This document shows, one piece after another, positions 34,123 through 45,374 of a stretch of DNA of 64,000 nt. Under the pieces are notes generated by a model that was given only the letters and a program-made list of their open reading frames with translations, did no database searches and was not told the DNA's origin. A program made the position numbers and the translations under genes. Location of the stretch: assembly GCA_012184525.1 (NCBI GenBank), contig WOFQ01000031.1, positions 186,001 to 250,000 of the forward strand. Reading direction: 5' to 3'. How positions within the stretch are numbered: position 1 is the first letter of the stretch; each line of letters begins with the position of its first letter. This DNA comes from Xenoacremonium recifei (lineage: Eukaryota; Ascomycota; Sordariomycetes; Hypocreales; Nectriaceae).

Positions 34123-35520
34123 CTACTTGTCTTCATCTCGCAGGTGCTTTGCCACCAACATCGAGTAACGCTCCTCAGTCAGCAGTTTCTTCGTCGTGAT
34201 GCGATCAGGATAATTTCGCAGGAACATGTTGGTAAAGTGGGTGCCGTAGTGAATACCCTCCTGCGGTTCCTGTCCTCGATTATAGCCCGGTAGAGGCTTG
34301 ACCACCGACTTGAAGTTGGGTTCGTGGAAGTACGCAAAAGCGAAGCGCTCACGAGTGTTGAGGCCGACTTTGTGAGGGGTCGAAGGCAGGGCTGAGTTAG
34401 TCATATACTGGAGCATATCACCTAGACTGTTGTCAGTATAAATTTATTTAGTTGAAAGGGGTCACATACCAGGAAAGACTGTGAAAGTGCCAGGCACTGG
34501 AGGGACATAGACCCAGTTGGGATCGTTTTCGTTGAAGCCGGCGGTACTTTGAGTCCAATTGGCGTATTTCGAATCATTCTTCGGTGGATAAATGAAGAGG
34601 CCTAAATTGGTCTTAGTCCTTGCTCACTTCTAAGCTCGATGGTAATGCTCACCTCCGACCTCGTCTTGAGCGGCGATGACTAGAAGGCCATAGTCTGTGT
34701 GAGAACCGATGCCACGCCCTTCCTTCCCCTTGCCGTTGGTTCGTTCTCTAGCAGGAAACCTGAGGGAATTGTTAATAGCAAGTCCCCAAAGACGCGAGAA
34801 GAACAAGAAGACGCCATACCTGAGCATTCGAAGATGGTGCCAGCCGTCCTGGGTGTACTTTGTCAACGATCCCACAGGGACATCGAGGCCCATCTCAACC
34901 AATTTCAGAAGCTTGTCTCCGTCTACAGCAAGGTCTGCCATGTAGTTCTTTATGTCTTTGTTCATCTTCTGGTCAGGCCAAGGGCATGGACCATGGCATG
35001 GCCACCCTTCCTGTACTCTTGGATCGGTTTGGTCAAGATCCTTGGTCACCGTAAAGATCTCAGAGTAGTCGGCGATGCCTGCGGTGATCTCCTCTCCTGA
35101 TGCAATGTGCCCTGAGTAGCTCTGTGGATCGACGCACGCAGCTTTCTCGGAATGTGGGCGTTGGAAGAACGATCGACTGGTGGCCTGGGCAGCACCGTAA
35201 AGACGCCGCTGGAGAGGAGTCATGCGGATCTGGAAGATGCCGTCGCGCTGGAATGCATCGATCATGGCTTTCCCTAGCGCCATATCGGCAGGAGAGTTGG
35301 TGACCTTTTCTGGGAGAGTGAAGGTGTCGAGATCACCGGTCCGGGCAATGAACCCCGGTGGCATGGTTGCAGAAAGTGGAGGGGAGGTGAATGCTTGACA
35401 AGATGTTGAGCATTTCCTGGTAGAGGAACATGGCTTCGACACAGTTGAGCAGTACCTTGTCTTAGGGGCTATTGAAGAGGTAACTCGAGAGAGTGCATTT
35501 GGTGAAGTGTACTTGAACAT
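34123..35520 (-). CDS. efe: Ethylene-forming enzyme homologue (2-oxoglutarate/Fe(II) dioxygenase)
   Basis: Close homologue of the Pseudomonas/Penicillium ethylene-forming enzyme, which uses Fe(II), 2-oxoglutarate and L-arginine, splitting 2-oxoglutarate to ethylene and CO2 or hydroxylating arginine. The product is 412 residues. Exons 35520-34820, 34759-34653, 34601-34470 and 34421-34123, all GT-AG and in phase. Iron ligands His254, Asp256 (SHTDYGLLVIAAQDEVGG) and His330 (STPHKV); 2-oxoglutarate Arg339 (NTRERFAFAYF). Arginine-pocket residues match too: Glu144 and Thr146 (GEEITAG), Arg231 (HHLRMLRF) and the MFLRNYPDRI Arg. Compared with the bacterial enzyme there are about 60 extra N-terminal residues, with no acid and many Arg/Lys/Ser: a likely mitochondrial presequence. 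A second ATG at 35364 would remove it. Ethylene output is inferred, not shown. Confidence 0.9.
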
Positions 35521-36482
35521 TTTTCAGAGGTTTGTTTTTGTAGCTGTCCTTTGAAGACCTTGGGGAGTGTACCGTAGCCGTCGATGTAGGAAACTGTTTA
35601 TTATATATTTAATACGTCTCGATATGACACTTGCTTCAAGATTCTCAGTCGACATGTCATTTCACCGACTCCGGTTATTCTAGCCCTCAGCCCGTTCTCG
35701 ACCAAGCCTCACCCTGTTCAACCCGTCGGTAGTGGTTGCATATGTCGGACTTACCACGGTCTAGATCCATGCTTTGGTAAAATGAGTGTCCCAAAGAGCT
35801 TGCGGTGAGACACCGCCTTCGAGGTTAGGTCTGCTTTCGTCCTCTTTAGAAGTGTTGTTTGCCGAGTTGGATCATGCTTACAAGGCGACAGCATTTGCTA
35901 AGACAAACGTCGTCTTTCCAATCACAAAAATATTTATAAATCTAAGTGGCCTAGTAAAACCTAAATATCCTAAGGTAATAATGATACAACCTTCCGCTAT
36001 ATCGATTATCGCGACGGCTGCGTCGATACGTCGGGTAGACGGTGAGGGCAGCGGTGAGGAGTCGGTCTGCTCTGCTCTGGCGGAGCTGCAGTGTAAACAG
36101 AAGTTCAAGCCACATTACTTGATCTAGCAGTGACGACCCTTGACAGCAGCTGGTGCCGAAAATTCGACCAATAGGCTTGACTAAGGCTGTCTTGCATTCA
36201 TTCGAGGAGGAGACAGGACGAGCTGAGATAACTCTGAATGGTGGAACTGTGGCTGGTTCACCCGCAGAATGTCGGGGTCTGGATGGAGACGGATTGTCTT
36301 GGGAAGTACGAGAGTCTCGCGGATTGAGCCGAGATGGCGTGACTGCTTCTGGACCCGAAGAGCGGGCGTTTTGTGCACTTCGAGACCAAGAATCTCAGCA
36401 ATATGATGTCTGAAACGTGACGACCAGAGCTACCCGATATGTGGTCCTTGCAAGCCGTTGACGCGCGCACGAGAAGTTGATC
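35521..36482. other. Intergenic region with AT-rich patch
   Basis: Promoter of the ethylene-forming-enzyme homologue and 3' flank of the NACHT gene. The patch 35925-36005 is strongly AT-rich. A frame at 35786-36127 spans it but has no protein features. No gene seen. Confidence 0.4.
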
Positions 36483-39400
36483 CTATAGTTGAATGGCGTG
36501 CTCGGCGTTCTTTTGGAGCGATTCCTTTCGATTGAAATATTCCAAGGCCATGTCATTATGGCGCGAACGAGCCACATCCGCGGGCAACCGGCCTTTTTTG
36601 TCGCGTATATCGATGCTGGCACCATATTTTTCGACCAGCTCTTCGACGAGCTTCCCTGAATCGTCGGTACGTATCCGTGCGGCTACATGCAGCACTGTCT
36701 CTCCGCGGAAATTTCGTTGATTGATGTTTTCTGGTGCAGCGATCTTTAAAAGGTCTAATGAGCGGTACTTATGACGCCGGACGCCGGCGTGAAGCACCGG
36801 CTCCTTGTACGACCTCTGGCGGACTCTTTCGAAGAAAAGAAAGGAGACAAGGCCATAGGGTAGGAGTAACTCTTCGAAGAAGTTGTGCCCATCGAGTGAC
36901 CATTGGCGCGAAATGAAGTCGTCTTTATTGTGCTGTTTCGTTGCACACATTTTCTCGAATGTGAGTAGCGTCTCCACTAGATCATAGCTTCTGTAAATGG
37001 CCATGGCAAAGGGAGCTGGCAGATAAGAGTTAGTGGTGTAAAGAAGATCTTTCACGGCCTGAAAGCCCCTGAGTTTGACTACGTCAAGAATGACCTGAAC
37101 GGCGGGCCTAGAATCAAGACAGCATGCAAGCTGGAGTGCTGTGGCCTTCTGAGTCGCGTACGAGCGAAATATTTCTGGAATATCGCCACCCAGGCTGGTG
37201 ATATCCTCCAGATAAGGACCAGATAGAGACACGCCTTCTCCCGAAGCGGTATGAAGAAGATCTGTGATATCCTTATCATGAATGATGCGGAGACATATCA
37301 AAATATGGAAAGGGAGAAGTTTGAGCATGCCATTTTCCTGGCCCCAAAGGCACGCAGTCGATACATTACCATCCCCATACGGACTATCATCCCTATACGG
37401 GTTTCTGAGGACCTTGTCCGCCAGCAAGATAAAACAGAATGCCGAAAAAGGGTTGAAGACCACGTGCGCGAGAACTCTCTCCCAGGTTGTGTCAAACACG
37501 GAACGTTTTTCAGCAACATGGGCACAATGCTGAAGTCCGTACCTTGCTAAGTATTTGAGCAAGCTTGGGTTCCGCCTTGAGATGTCCCACCGCTTTAGGT
37601 CTTCACGAAGACGAGAAGCATCGGCCGTGGTGCTGATAAAGCTCTTCCACTTCGAAGGATCAAGACATGCAGCTCTCCAATAAGGATGGGTCGATGCCCC
37701 AAAAAGATTCATATATAGTCCTAGAACGCTGTCATGGTTGTTTTTGTTGTCGAAGAGGGGACTCTCATCGTTTTGGCTGGCACCACTGTCACCAGTCGTT
37801 TTCATATCGAGAACGAATTTCCTGGCTGATTCGTGTACAAACCGTAGCCTAGCCTGTTGTCCCGAGATTGTCGATGTTTCCTCTTCTAGAAAATTGGCAT
37901 ACAGACGCCGCACATCGTCTGGTGTGGGGTAATCTTTGTATGAACTCTCTCGAATACGTAAAGCATCCGAAACGATAGCGGCATCCAATGGCACGAAAGC
38001 GCATAGGACGAACTGGAACAAACGAGTCCGAGTACCCAGTTCCTCCGAGTCTTCGAGGGTATTTAGTTCCCAAAGGCGTCGATAGCCTGCCTGAAGTTGC
38101 CCGAATCCAGTGCTATTGTGTTTCTTGTCATCTCTGAGTTGTTTGAGACGGCGCTCAGCTACATCTGGATCGCGTATGGTTCGCTGGTCGTTGTCGATGG
38201 GAAGTAATATATCCAGCCACACTTGCACCTAACGGAACATGCCTTGCGCGTTGTCGATGAGCGCTTTCCTTAGACTTTTTCGAAGTTCCGGGTATTTCGG
38301 GTTGTCTATCAGAGTGACCACGTTAGCTAAAGATTGCTGCAGTCGGCTGTGGACCCTTGAGTACTTACAGAAAACACTCTCCAAGGCCCCCTCTTCGCGT
38401 CTGTCTATCTCACCAGTAACAAATATCTCCAACTGCTTCAATGTTGCAGGAGCTGTTACAGGTATCTCCTCCAATATGTCCTTGCCGTCGAACCTTTCTG
38501 TTCTAAAAAAGCGCCGGACAGGAACCTGTTGATGTGACGAACAAAGCAAACTGACGTTGGGGTGCGTCTTCATCACCCCACTCATCATTTTAAGAAACAC
38601 TTCCGCTGCTACCGATTCGTTTGTTGATGGGTTGGTAGATCCATCCGTTGTTGGGCTGGTAGATTCGTCAAGAGCGTCGATTAAAAAAACAAAATGATAT
38701 TTGTCTGCGCCATCAGCAACCATCTTTTTTAACAATGGTGTCCACCAATCGCGATCAGCATCATCATTCCGCCCCTTCGAATCTTTAAGCTCGTTGTAAC
38801 GCTGCTTCGCAGGCTCCGCGAACCCTGGCAAGAGCGAGAGCCGAGCTATCAGTCCGCGAACAATCGTGTCATAAGTCGGCCGCGTCGTTCCAGTCTTGCT
38901 GGCGTCACAGAAATATGGGATGATGCGTAACTCTTTGCCTTTCTTGGGGCGAAGCTCGGGGTTGTCTTTGAGAGCATGGAAAGTGTGATACATCAACGTG
39001 GTTTTGCCCACGCCGTAACCACCTCGAAGCCACAGAACGCGCTTAAGATCACACTGGTTTTCTTCCGGTTCGAAGCTTTTGCACCACCTCATAAACTTGT
39101 GTTCGTTGATAAGCCACTGCGCAGCGTCAACATATCGATTATCCGGCATAATTCGATCCCGGATAGCTCCCAGCTGAGGCTCGGGATCATCATGTGATCT
39201 TATCCACTCTTGTATTGTTGTAGAATTCTGGTAGTCGGCGAGTTTATCGTCTATCATTTTCTTCTTGGAGATCCAGGCGCTTTTGTCTCTTTTAATCGTC
39301 TTCTGTCTGCTTTCGAGCTCGACGATCTTGTCACTCAACGCTGCCCAGAAATTTTCCCCTGCCAATGACAGTTAGCTATGACCCATTCTCATCACAGCAA

Positions 39401-40639
39401 AGTCGATATTCCTGAAATCACCCATTACTCAGGGCTTTTGGCAGTACTTCACCTCTAACTTCAATCCAGTTGGTCCATTTCTCTTTTTTGGATTCGAACT
39501 CCTTTTTAAAGCCTGTGAGTAAGCTTTGTATGTCATATATGAGTTGCAAAGCTCGAAGGTACTGGTCCGGTAGCAGATCTTGAAGTGCAGATACATCATC
39601 CCTTATTGCTGGGTTTTCCTTTTCTGAGAAATACATTTCAAAGGAGATAAATTCCAGAATAGTATCACCACATTCGAAGAGGATGTCGAGCATCTTATCT
39701 TTATCTTCAGGGTTCATTCGGTTGAAAATGATCTGCGTGTATCAGTAACCTTGACTTAAATCAATTTTGGCCTCCTACATTCAAAGCAGAGAAGAGTGAT
39801 GCACAGATGACCGGTGCAGCTTTGTAAGGATCAAGGCTCGTAGCAGGTATCGCAACTACCTTGATAGCGTTGAGAATTGGCTCGCAGCGCTTCAACCTAA
39901 GCCGCCATTCGGAAGACGGCTCACGACTCCGCTGTATCTCAGACAGGAAATCGAATCTCTCGTTGATGGGAGAATCTGCCGTGTCTTTGACGAGCCCTTC
40001 AAGATTGCGCAGTTGCTTCTCCATTTTGGAATCGTTTTTCCACCGCTCGATTGCCTCGTTCCATTTTGGTGTTCGGGGTGAGCACCAGAGAGACTCTTTG
40101 GCGGCCGTAGTCTCTAGTTTGGTTTGGGGAATGCTTGTATGTTGCGAAGATGCGTTCCCCTGCATTGCTTTGTTTTGCCCTAGAGCCACAGCTTCTGCGG
40201 GTGACTGGACTGCTGGAGGAGACTGGACTGCTTGAGTAGGCTCAGTCTTGACGCGGCCTGGGGGCGGAGAGCTTGCCTCAACACGTGCATCGGTAATACC
40301 CCCAGCCTGGCGCCTATCGGGTACAATGAGGTCAGTACCGTCCATGGAGGCAGCCGAAGCTGACGGATTGAAGTCTTTCGCAGCATGTTGTGGCGCTGTC
40401 TGTGTCGGCATCACTGTTTTCACTGCTGGTACTGGACCGCCTTGTTCTCTGGTTTGAACCAGCTTGGGCTGGGCCTCAATTTCGACTCTTGGTGCGGGTG
40501 AGTCTGATTGCACGGATGGCAGGGTCTGATCTGCGTGTAAACGCTTGATTCCCAAGGTCGCCCGGATTCTTCTCAGGAATCGCCTGATCTTCCCTGGTTG
40601 TTTGGTCGGCTCCTTGTCGACGCGATGAGGCTGAGACAT
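36483..40639 (-). CDS. NACHT (NLR-like) protein interrupted by in-frame TAG
   Basis: Fungal STAND P-loop ATPase of the kind used in non-self recognition and cell-death signalling. Exons 40639-39779, 39732-39429 and 39358-36483; introns of 46 and 70 nt keep phase. The N-terminus is disordered (Gln/Pro/Ser-rich), then a helical N-terminal domain (ERWKNDSKMEKQLRNLEGLV to about residue 388). Walker A is GGYGVGKTT (501-509), Walker B FVFLIDALDES (611-621), followed by a sensor-like LLCSSHQQVPVRR. Codon 765 is TAG, located in GMFR-stop-VQVWLDILLP, where NACHT relatives read GMFRW. Another 581 residues follow in frame with helical repeats and C-terminal ankyrins (FRGETVLHVAARI, YGASIDIRDKKGRLPADVA). 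Full reading gives 1346 residues; stopping at TAG gives 764 and removes the sensor half. Confidence 0.85.
38229..38231 (-). other. In-frame TAG in the NACHT gene
   Basis: Coding-strand context CGT TAG GTG CAA GTG TGG. The codon replaces the Trp of the family motif GMFRW; A to G conversion would restore it. CC and GG flank the loop GTTA, a minimal possible stem-loop with the adenosine in the loop. Confidence 0.9.
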
Positions 40640-42019
40640 ATTTGTGCGGTGATAGATCCCAAACCCGACGTATATTTAAGCTCTATGAGAAAGACGCTGT
40701 CACTGAAGCTGCTTGCAATTGAATGGATGATGAGAGAGCGGTGGCTCTTAAAGATAGACAACGGAGCCAGCCAGGTCAGGCCAAACTTCCACTCGCAAGT
40801 ACGGGAAACTGAGAGCTTGAAGGGGTATTTACGATGATGAGGTATTTACGAACAGAAAACTTAGGCACAAATTCTGCAGGGCTTGGAGCCCAATTGCACC
40901 TCAAGAGCCTGCAGGGGGAACCACGATGCGGAGAGCTGAAAGACACGTGACAGTATCATTTTTGGTGGCTTTACGTGAGCTGGCTTATCGGAGTTGATGG
41001 ATCAATTCTCGATGTTCTCAAGCAAGGCAGCGTCTAAAGCAGGCGCATTACCATTATGATGATAAATCGGCATTGGAAGTCTTGAAGAGCCACTGCTGCC
41101 TCTTACACTCTCGCTTGATCTTGCGAGCAAAACTCCAGTGGATTTAATCCAGTTTGCTAGAGTTACGGGAGCGCCCTTCCAGCCCTATTTGTGGGCACCG
41201 TCGGAGAGCCTGGCCCTGGTTAGAGCAGTCACTGAGACCCGGCTGCTGCCTATCCCTCCACTATAAAATCCACTAGCGGTAGCTCCCAGGCCATTAGGTT
41301 TCCCGGGCCCGTTCGCCCCAGGGCATCTGCCATGAGCCCCTCACCAGCGATACAACGTCCAACCTTCGCAAAGGGCATTTGAGATATCCAGGGCTCTGCT
41401 TTGTGCATGTATCACTAAGAGGGAAGGCTTCAAGGACAGAACATGGGTTCAGCAAGCATTCGCACAAGTATTGGCCTAATTTTGATAAGCGGCAAGCAGA
41501 GCGAATCAGTCAACCTTCGGGTCAGCCTCACAACGAAGAACCCCGCAGATGCCTAAAAATGCGTAACCATCAGACGTGTTGGGGGCGGCCTAGGATAATG
41601 CCCTTCCCGCCCGCTACTGCAATGTGTATCCATGAGGTCACTCCTGGGCCGTGTCTGTAGCGGATAGGACGCCAGGGTACCAAACGCCTTACCGACGGGA
41701 AGGTACAGGTCTTGCCGTCACCAGGCGTCCCCTCCACTCTGATAGAGGGAAAGAGATACGTCCTGTTCTGGGCGGGAGCTGCCCTGGCCTGGCCTGTCCG
41801 CTGACTCCCGCCCTGCCAGCTCTGCCAGCCAGCCAGCCATCCAGCTTCACCTCCTCTCCCATGCGCCTCGTCCGCCCGGCTCAACTTTCCCCTCCCACAA
41901 GATCCCATCGTCGAGAGCCTCGCTCGCGGATCCGGGACGCCCGACGTGAACCGTCATCGCGCATCCTGTAGCACCGATTCCTTATTCACATTCATCACGT
42001 CTTGTCGCTTCCTTCGCCG
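40640..42019. other. 1.4 kb intergenic region
   Basis: Divergent promoters of the NACHT gene and the 638-residue orphan gene. The last 250 bp are CT-rich with CCAGC/GCCAG repeats around 41810-41845. No gene seen. Confidence 0.4.
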
Positions 42020-43933
42020 ATGGCTGTCGTCAGCATGGAGCCACAGCGCCGGGAGTCCATCTCGGATGACTGGGAGGAGCTCGACGGGGCCTCTTCTGTG
42101 CACTCTCTTCCATCTACCCCGTCCGAGTCTGGCGATGAGGACCTCCTTCAATTCTCCGATATCGAATCACCAATCCTCCAGCCAAACCCTCTGCCATCTC
42201 CCCGCCATGAATCGGGCCACACCAGTAGCTTCGTGTCTTTCCAAGACAATGTGGCTATAGCTGCTCCGGCCCGACCCCCGACGCCACAGCCTGCTGAGAG
42301 CATCGAGAACACCGCCGTCTTAGACTCGAGGCTCAAACCTGATGGCCGAGTTGATATCGATGCCTCGCAGGATGCCAAGTCTCGCGATGAGACGCAGCGT
42401 CCGTGTCCCGCCCTTCCGAGTCCTCCCTTCTCGAGCCCTCTCCGCACAGGCACTGATGCCCATGACGACTGTTCACCCCGGGTGCACTTCACAGACCCCA
42501 TCGACAAGACCATTGAAGATGCTCCTGAGAACCCCTTTGGCGACGGCGAGTACCCTATGGATGAGTCCTTCACGGAGCATGTCCATTACCCCAATCTGAA
42601 CCAAACCCGGCGGCCTTATTACGATACAAGCCAGCCACTTGCAGCGGAGTTCCTCCGCTATACAGCCCGATCTACTGAGGCGGGTGCCACCCCGGATGCT
42701 CTGACGGGCCATTCTAAGAGTTCGGGTCAGGGATCTGTCCAGGATGCCGTCAAGTATCCTACTTCTCTACTTGATGGCCAATGGCCAGTTCCTCCAAACC
42801 CACAAGAGCCGCTGTCTGGCTCATTCGACTCGCAACGCTCCAGCGAGTACGATCGCTCTCAGAACCCAAATGTCTACCACCAGGCAATCACATGCATCAC
42901 TCGTTTGCTAAACGGGGTTGCCGCTGATTCGCTTAAAATGAGTCGCAACCAGATCTCGACCTTAAGTCTCTTGGAAACCGTCTGCAGAGACCTCGTTAAG
43001 GGTCTTTCTGATCTGCAGCCAATGTATGCGGCATACGCCAAACACTGGCTTACTCAGGGAGCCGACGACTCTGTCGAGTTGCCTCTGATCCCCAGCCTGC
43101 TGGATTGGATGGACCACACACAAGATCTCCTCACCACGGCGAAGAGCGAGATCGATCGGTTTCGTCCAACACAAAACAAAGACATCGAGGAATGGCCCCT
43201 TACGGCGGATCATATCCCACTTGAGGTCAATTGCATCTTTGCGTCAACTGCCGAGTCCTTGGAAATGGCTCGCAAGACGCTGGAGGATTTCCTCCCCATC
43301 ATCAAAGCGTCAGTCAACCCTTCAAAGCATCCCCCTTGCGAGTTAGAGCAATGGCTAACGACTCCTTGCAGAGACTTCGATGAGTTCCGCACCTCGTCCA
43401 TGCACATCCCTCGCGGCAAAGTCCCAAGGGCACCGCCCCCCATCCCGTCGATCTCCAATATCCGACGGGAGCTTTACCGTCTGAAGGACCAGCTGCAGAC
43501 CATCTTTGTGTTCTTGATCAGTTTTCAGAACTCGGGTGAGGAAACGCGCTCGTCAGTTCCAGATACCCCAAAGGCGATCCAGACCCTTATCGGCCTCATC
43601 GAGGGCATCACCACTATCCTGACGAATAATGCGTCAGAGTGGCTCGAGTCTGATCTGAAGATGGGCATGCTCCCGAAGTCCATCATTTCTCACCGGGACT
43701 ACATCTCCCTCGATCCCGAGGTCCTGGGTGGAATCATCGACCACTTGCGGGACTTTTACCAGCAAATCGACGTGCGAGCAGAGCCTTTGTTCAAGCAGTA
43801 CTCGGATCTAATGGTCACCAATCACCAGATCACAGTCTTGACCGAGGGTGGACAGATGTACAATCTTTTGTCCACACTCTCTGTGCTCGAGACTTTGCTC
43901 CTTGTTGTCAAAGACGAGGAATCGTTGGTCTAA
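42020..43933 (+). CDS. Conserved-looking fungal protein with N-terminal WEEL motif
   Basis: Intronless gene, 637 residues from ATG 42020 (the frame opens at 42002 with TTG only). No catalytic domain recognised. Residues 1-280 are disordered and acidic (SISDDWEELDGASSVHSLP; TPSESGDEDLLQFSDIES) with many Ser-Pro sites. The C-terminal 360 residues are helical (CITRLLNGVAADSLKMSRN; ETVCRDLVKGLSDLQPMYAA; IDHLRDFYQQIDVRAEPLFK), suggesting a bundle or coiled-coil domain. SDDWEELD fits the acidic W-x-x-L pattern of Atg8-interacting motifs, so a link to selective autophagy is possible but only a pattern match. A long 3' region precedes tRNA-Thr. Confidence 0.85.
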   Translation: MAVVSMEPQRRESISDDWEELDGASSVHSLPSTPSESGDEDLLQFSDIESPILQPNPLPSPRHESGHTSSFVSFQDNVAIAAPARPPTPQPAESIENTAVLDSRLKPDGRVDIDASQDAKSRDETQRPCPALPSPPFSSPLRTGTDAHDDCSPRVHFTDPIDKTIEDAPENPFGDGEYPMDESFTEHVHYPNLNQTRRPYYDTSQPLAAEFLRYTARSTEAGATPDALTGHSKSSGQGSVQDAVKYPTSLLDGQWPVPPNPQEPLSGSFDSQRSSEYDRSQNPNVYHQAITCITRLLNGVAADSLKMSRNQISTLSLLETVCRDLVKGLSDLQPMYAAYAKHWLTQGADDSVELPLIPSLLDWMDHTQDLLTTAKSEIDRFRPTQNKDIEEWPLTADHIPLEVNCIFASTAESLEMARKTLEDFLPIIKASVNPSKHPPCELEQWLTTPCRDFDEFRTSSMHIPRGKVPRAPPPIPSISNIRRELYRLKDQLQTIFVFLISFQNSGEETRSSVPDTPKAIQTLIGLIEGITTILTNNASEWLESDLKMGMLPKSIISHRDYISLDPEVLGGIIDHLRDFYQQIDVRAEPLFKQYSDLMVTNHQITVLTEGGQMYNLLSTLSVLETLLLVVKDEESLV

Positions 43934-44330
43934 GCTAAGGCCGGCCCCAGTAGTGTGTCGGTGCTGTTGACTCTCGATGATGGATTCTTTTCTGGACTGT
44001 GTAGGAAAACGTGCACCAAGAGAGGGTGCTCTGCAATTTACGGCGTCAAAAGGGAACAGACAGCCTGAGTTTGGAAGTTACTGTGTGCTTGGACCTTTTT
44101 TGCTGTGTTTTTCTCAAGATTTATGACGATAAGACGCAATGCCATGATTCGACTATGAGCCTTTTTACTGCTTGATGTTTCATGTTTTACTTACCAATAC
44201 AATGGTTTCACACTTTGGAAAGTCGAGAACAACGGCGTAGTCCAGCATTGACCGGGATCTTTCAGCCCGGTGCTGGGTGCATAATGCTCATGAGGCTTCT
44301 CTGCGGCGGTGGCATCCCATCAACCGACAA
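43934..44330. other. 3' flank and tRNA upstream
   Basis: Probable 3' untranslated region of the preceding gene (T-rich around 44095-44205) and the 5' flank of tRNA-Thr. No gene seen. Confidence 0.4.
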
Positions 44331-44412
44331 GCCCTCTTGGCCGAGGGGTAAGGCGTATCACTCGTATTCCCTCGACATGATAAGATCACTGGTTCGAGTC
44401 CAGTAGGGGGCA
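44331..44412 (+). tRNA. tRNA-Thr (CGT) with 10-nt intron
   Basis: Acceptor stem GCCCTCT pairs with AGGGGGC (one G-T pair), the D arm is GCCGAGGGGTAAGGC, and the T arm is ACTGGTTCGAGTCCAGT. The anticodon stem TATCA/TGATA encloses loop CTCGTAA split after position 37 by the intron TTCCCTCGAC (44367-44376). The anticodon CGT reads ACG. A TTTT terminator follows at 44420-44423. Confidence 0.93.
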
Positions 44413-45374
44413 GGTTTCCTTTTGCTTCGCTCTGTGATTTTACTTTTTTTTGCTTTTCTTGTACTTTGCGAATCTTGGGACAATGTGGTGGGCAGGCGGG
44501 CGATTTCGTCGGCGATGGTTGGGGGGATGGGTGAATGGGCATGGCGGAGATGGAGCGGGATGGGTTGACATTGACTGAGATGGCCAAGGTCATAACTTCG
44601 GCTTTTAACGAATACCTGGCTCAGTTTTTATTGACATATGCTTGTGATTTAAAGACGCCTGTGACAAGCAACGGGCTCAAATGTGCTGTCAGTCGTCCGG
44701 ATGAACGGCCGCGTTTTGAGTTCGGCCTTCCTCCTAGCCCGAAGTTCCGTCGCGACAACTCAACTCCTCGATTAACAAGGGCATTAAAGCTTATTACACA
44801 CCTTATAGTTCCCGAGCCCTCCGTTCCGTCCCAAAATAGTCCCGTCTCGACTTAAGCTCAATCCGTGCACAACCATTGTCGCCATAGGCGCTGAAACGCG
44901 CAACGTCAGGGCGCGATCCCCATCGACTCCCGGCTCCTGGCCAGCCGCGTCTGAGGACGTGCGATCAAACCGTGCCGAAGAGCTTGAACCTCCGCGCCAA
45001 GAACTTGGGCAACCTTATCGCTTTGCTTGGACGACGAGGTGAGACGGTTTTCGTCTGGCGGTTGGGGGTTTCCGAGGCGGAGGTTGGGGATGCTCCATGA
45101 TGCTTGGGAAGCCAAGTCTGTGAGCTTAAGCTTATATAGACATCTAGGAGATGCCCATCCACATGGCTTTTGGGTCATCTCGTGGGCCAGGCTTCACTCA
45201 GTTTCTCTCCTTGCAACTTTTACTTTCCTTCCTTTCGCCGGTCTACTGGTTAGACTCCGTTCGTTTCTTGGCTTGACGCCCTAGGCTTGACGCCTTTTTA
45301 ACCTTCATTTCATTGTATACTTGCTCTCCTTTCATACACTATCTCTTTACAACTACGAATTATCTACGAAAATC
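44413..45374. other. Intergenic region, promoter of the secreted protein gene
   Basis: No convincing gene; frames on both strands at 44535-45284 overlap and lack features. The last 200 bp are CT-rich (TTTCTCTCC, CTCTCCTTTC), a typical strong fungal promoter leader. Confidence 0.4.

Noticed and set aside
35786..36127. Rightward frame across an AT-rich patch, possible transposon fragment
   Set aside because: No terminal repeats, target duplication or transposase motif could be seen.
38229..38280. TAG of the NACHT gene as a splice acceptor
   Set aside because: Any intron ending there would remove the conserved NAQGMFR segment, and the only nearby 46-nt candidate has a poor GTCTAA donor.
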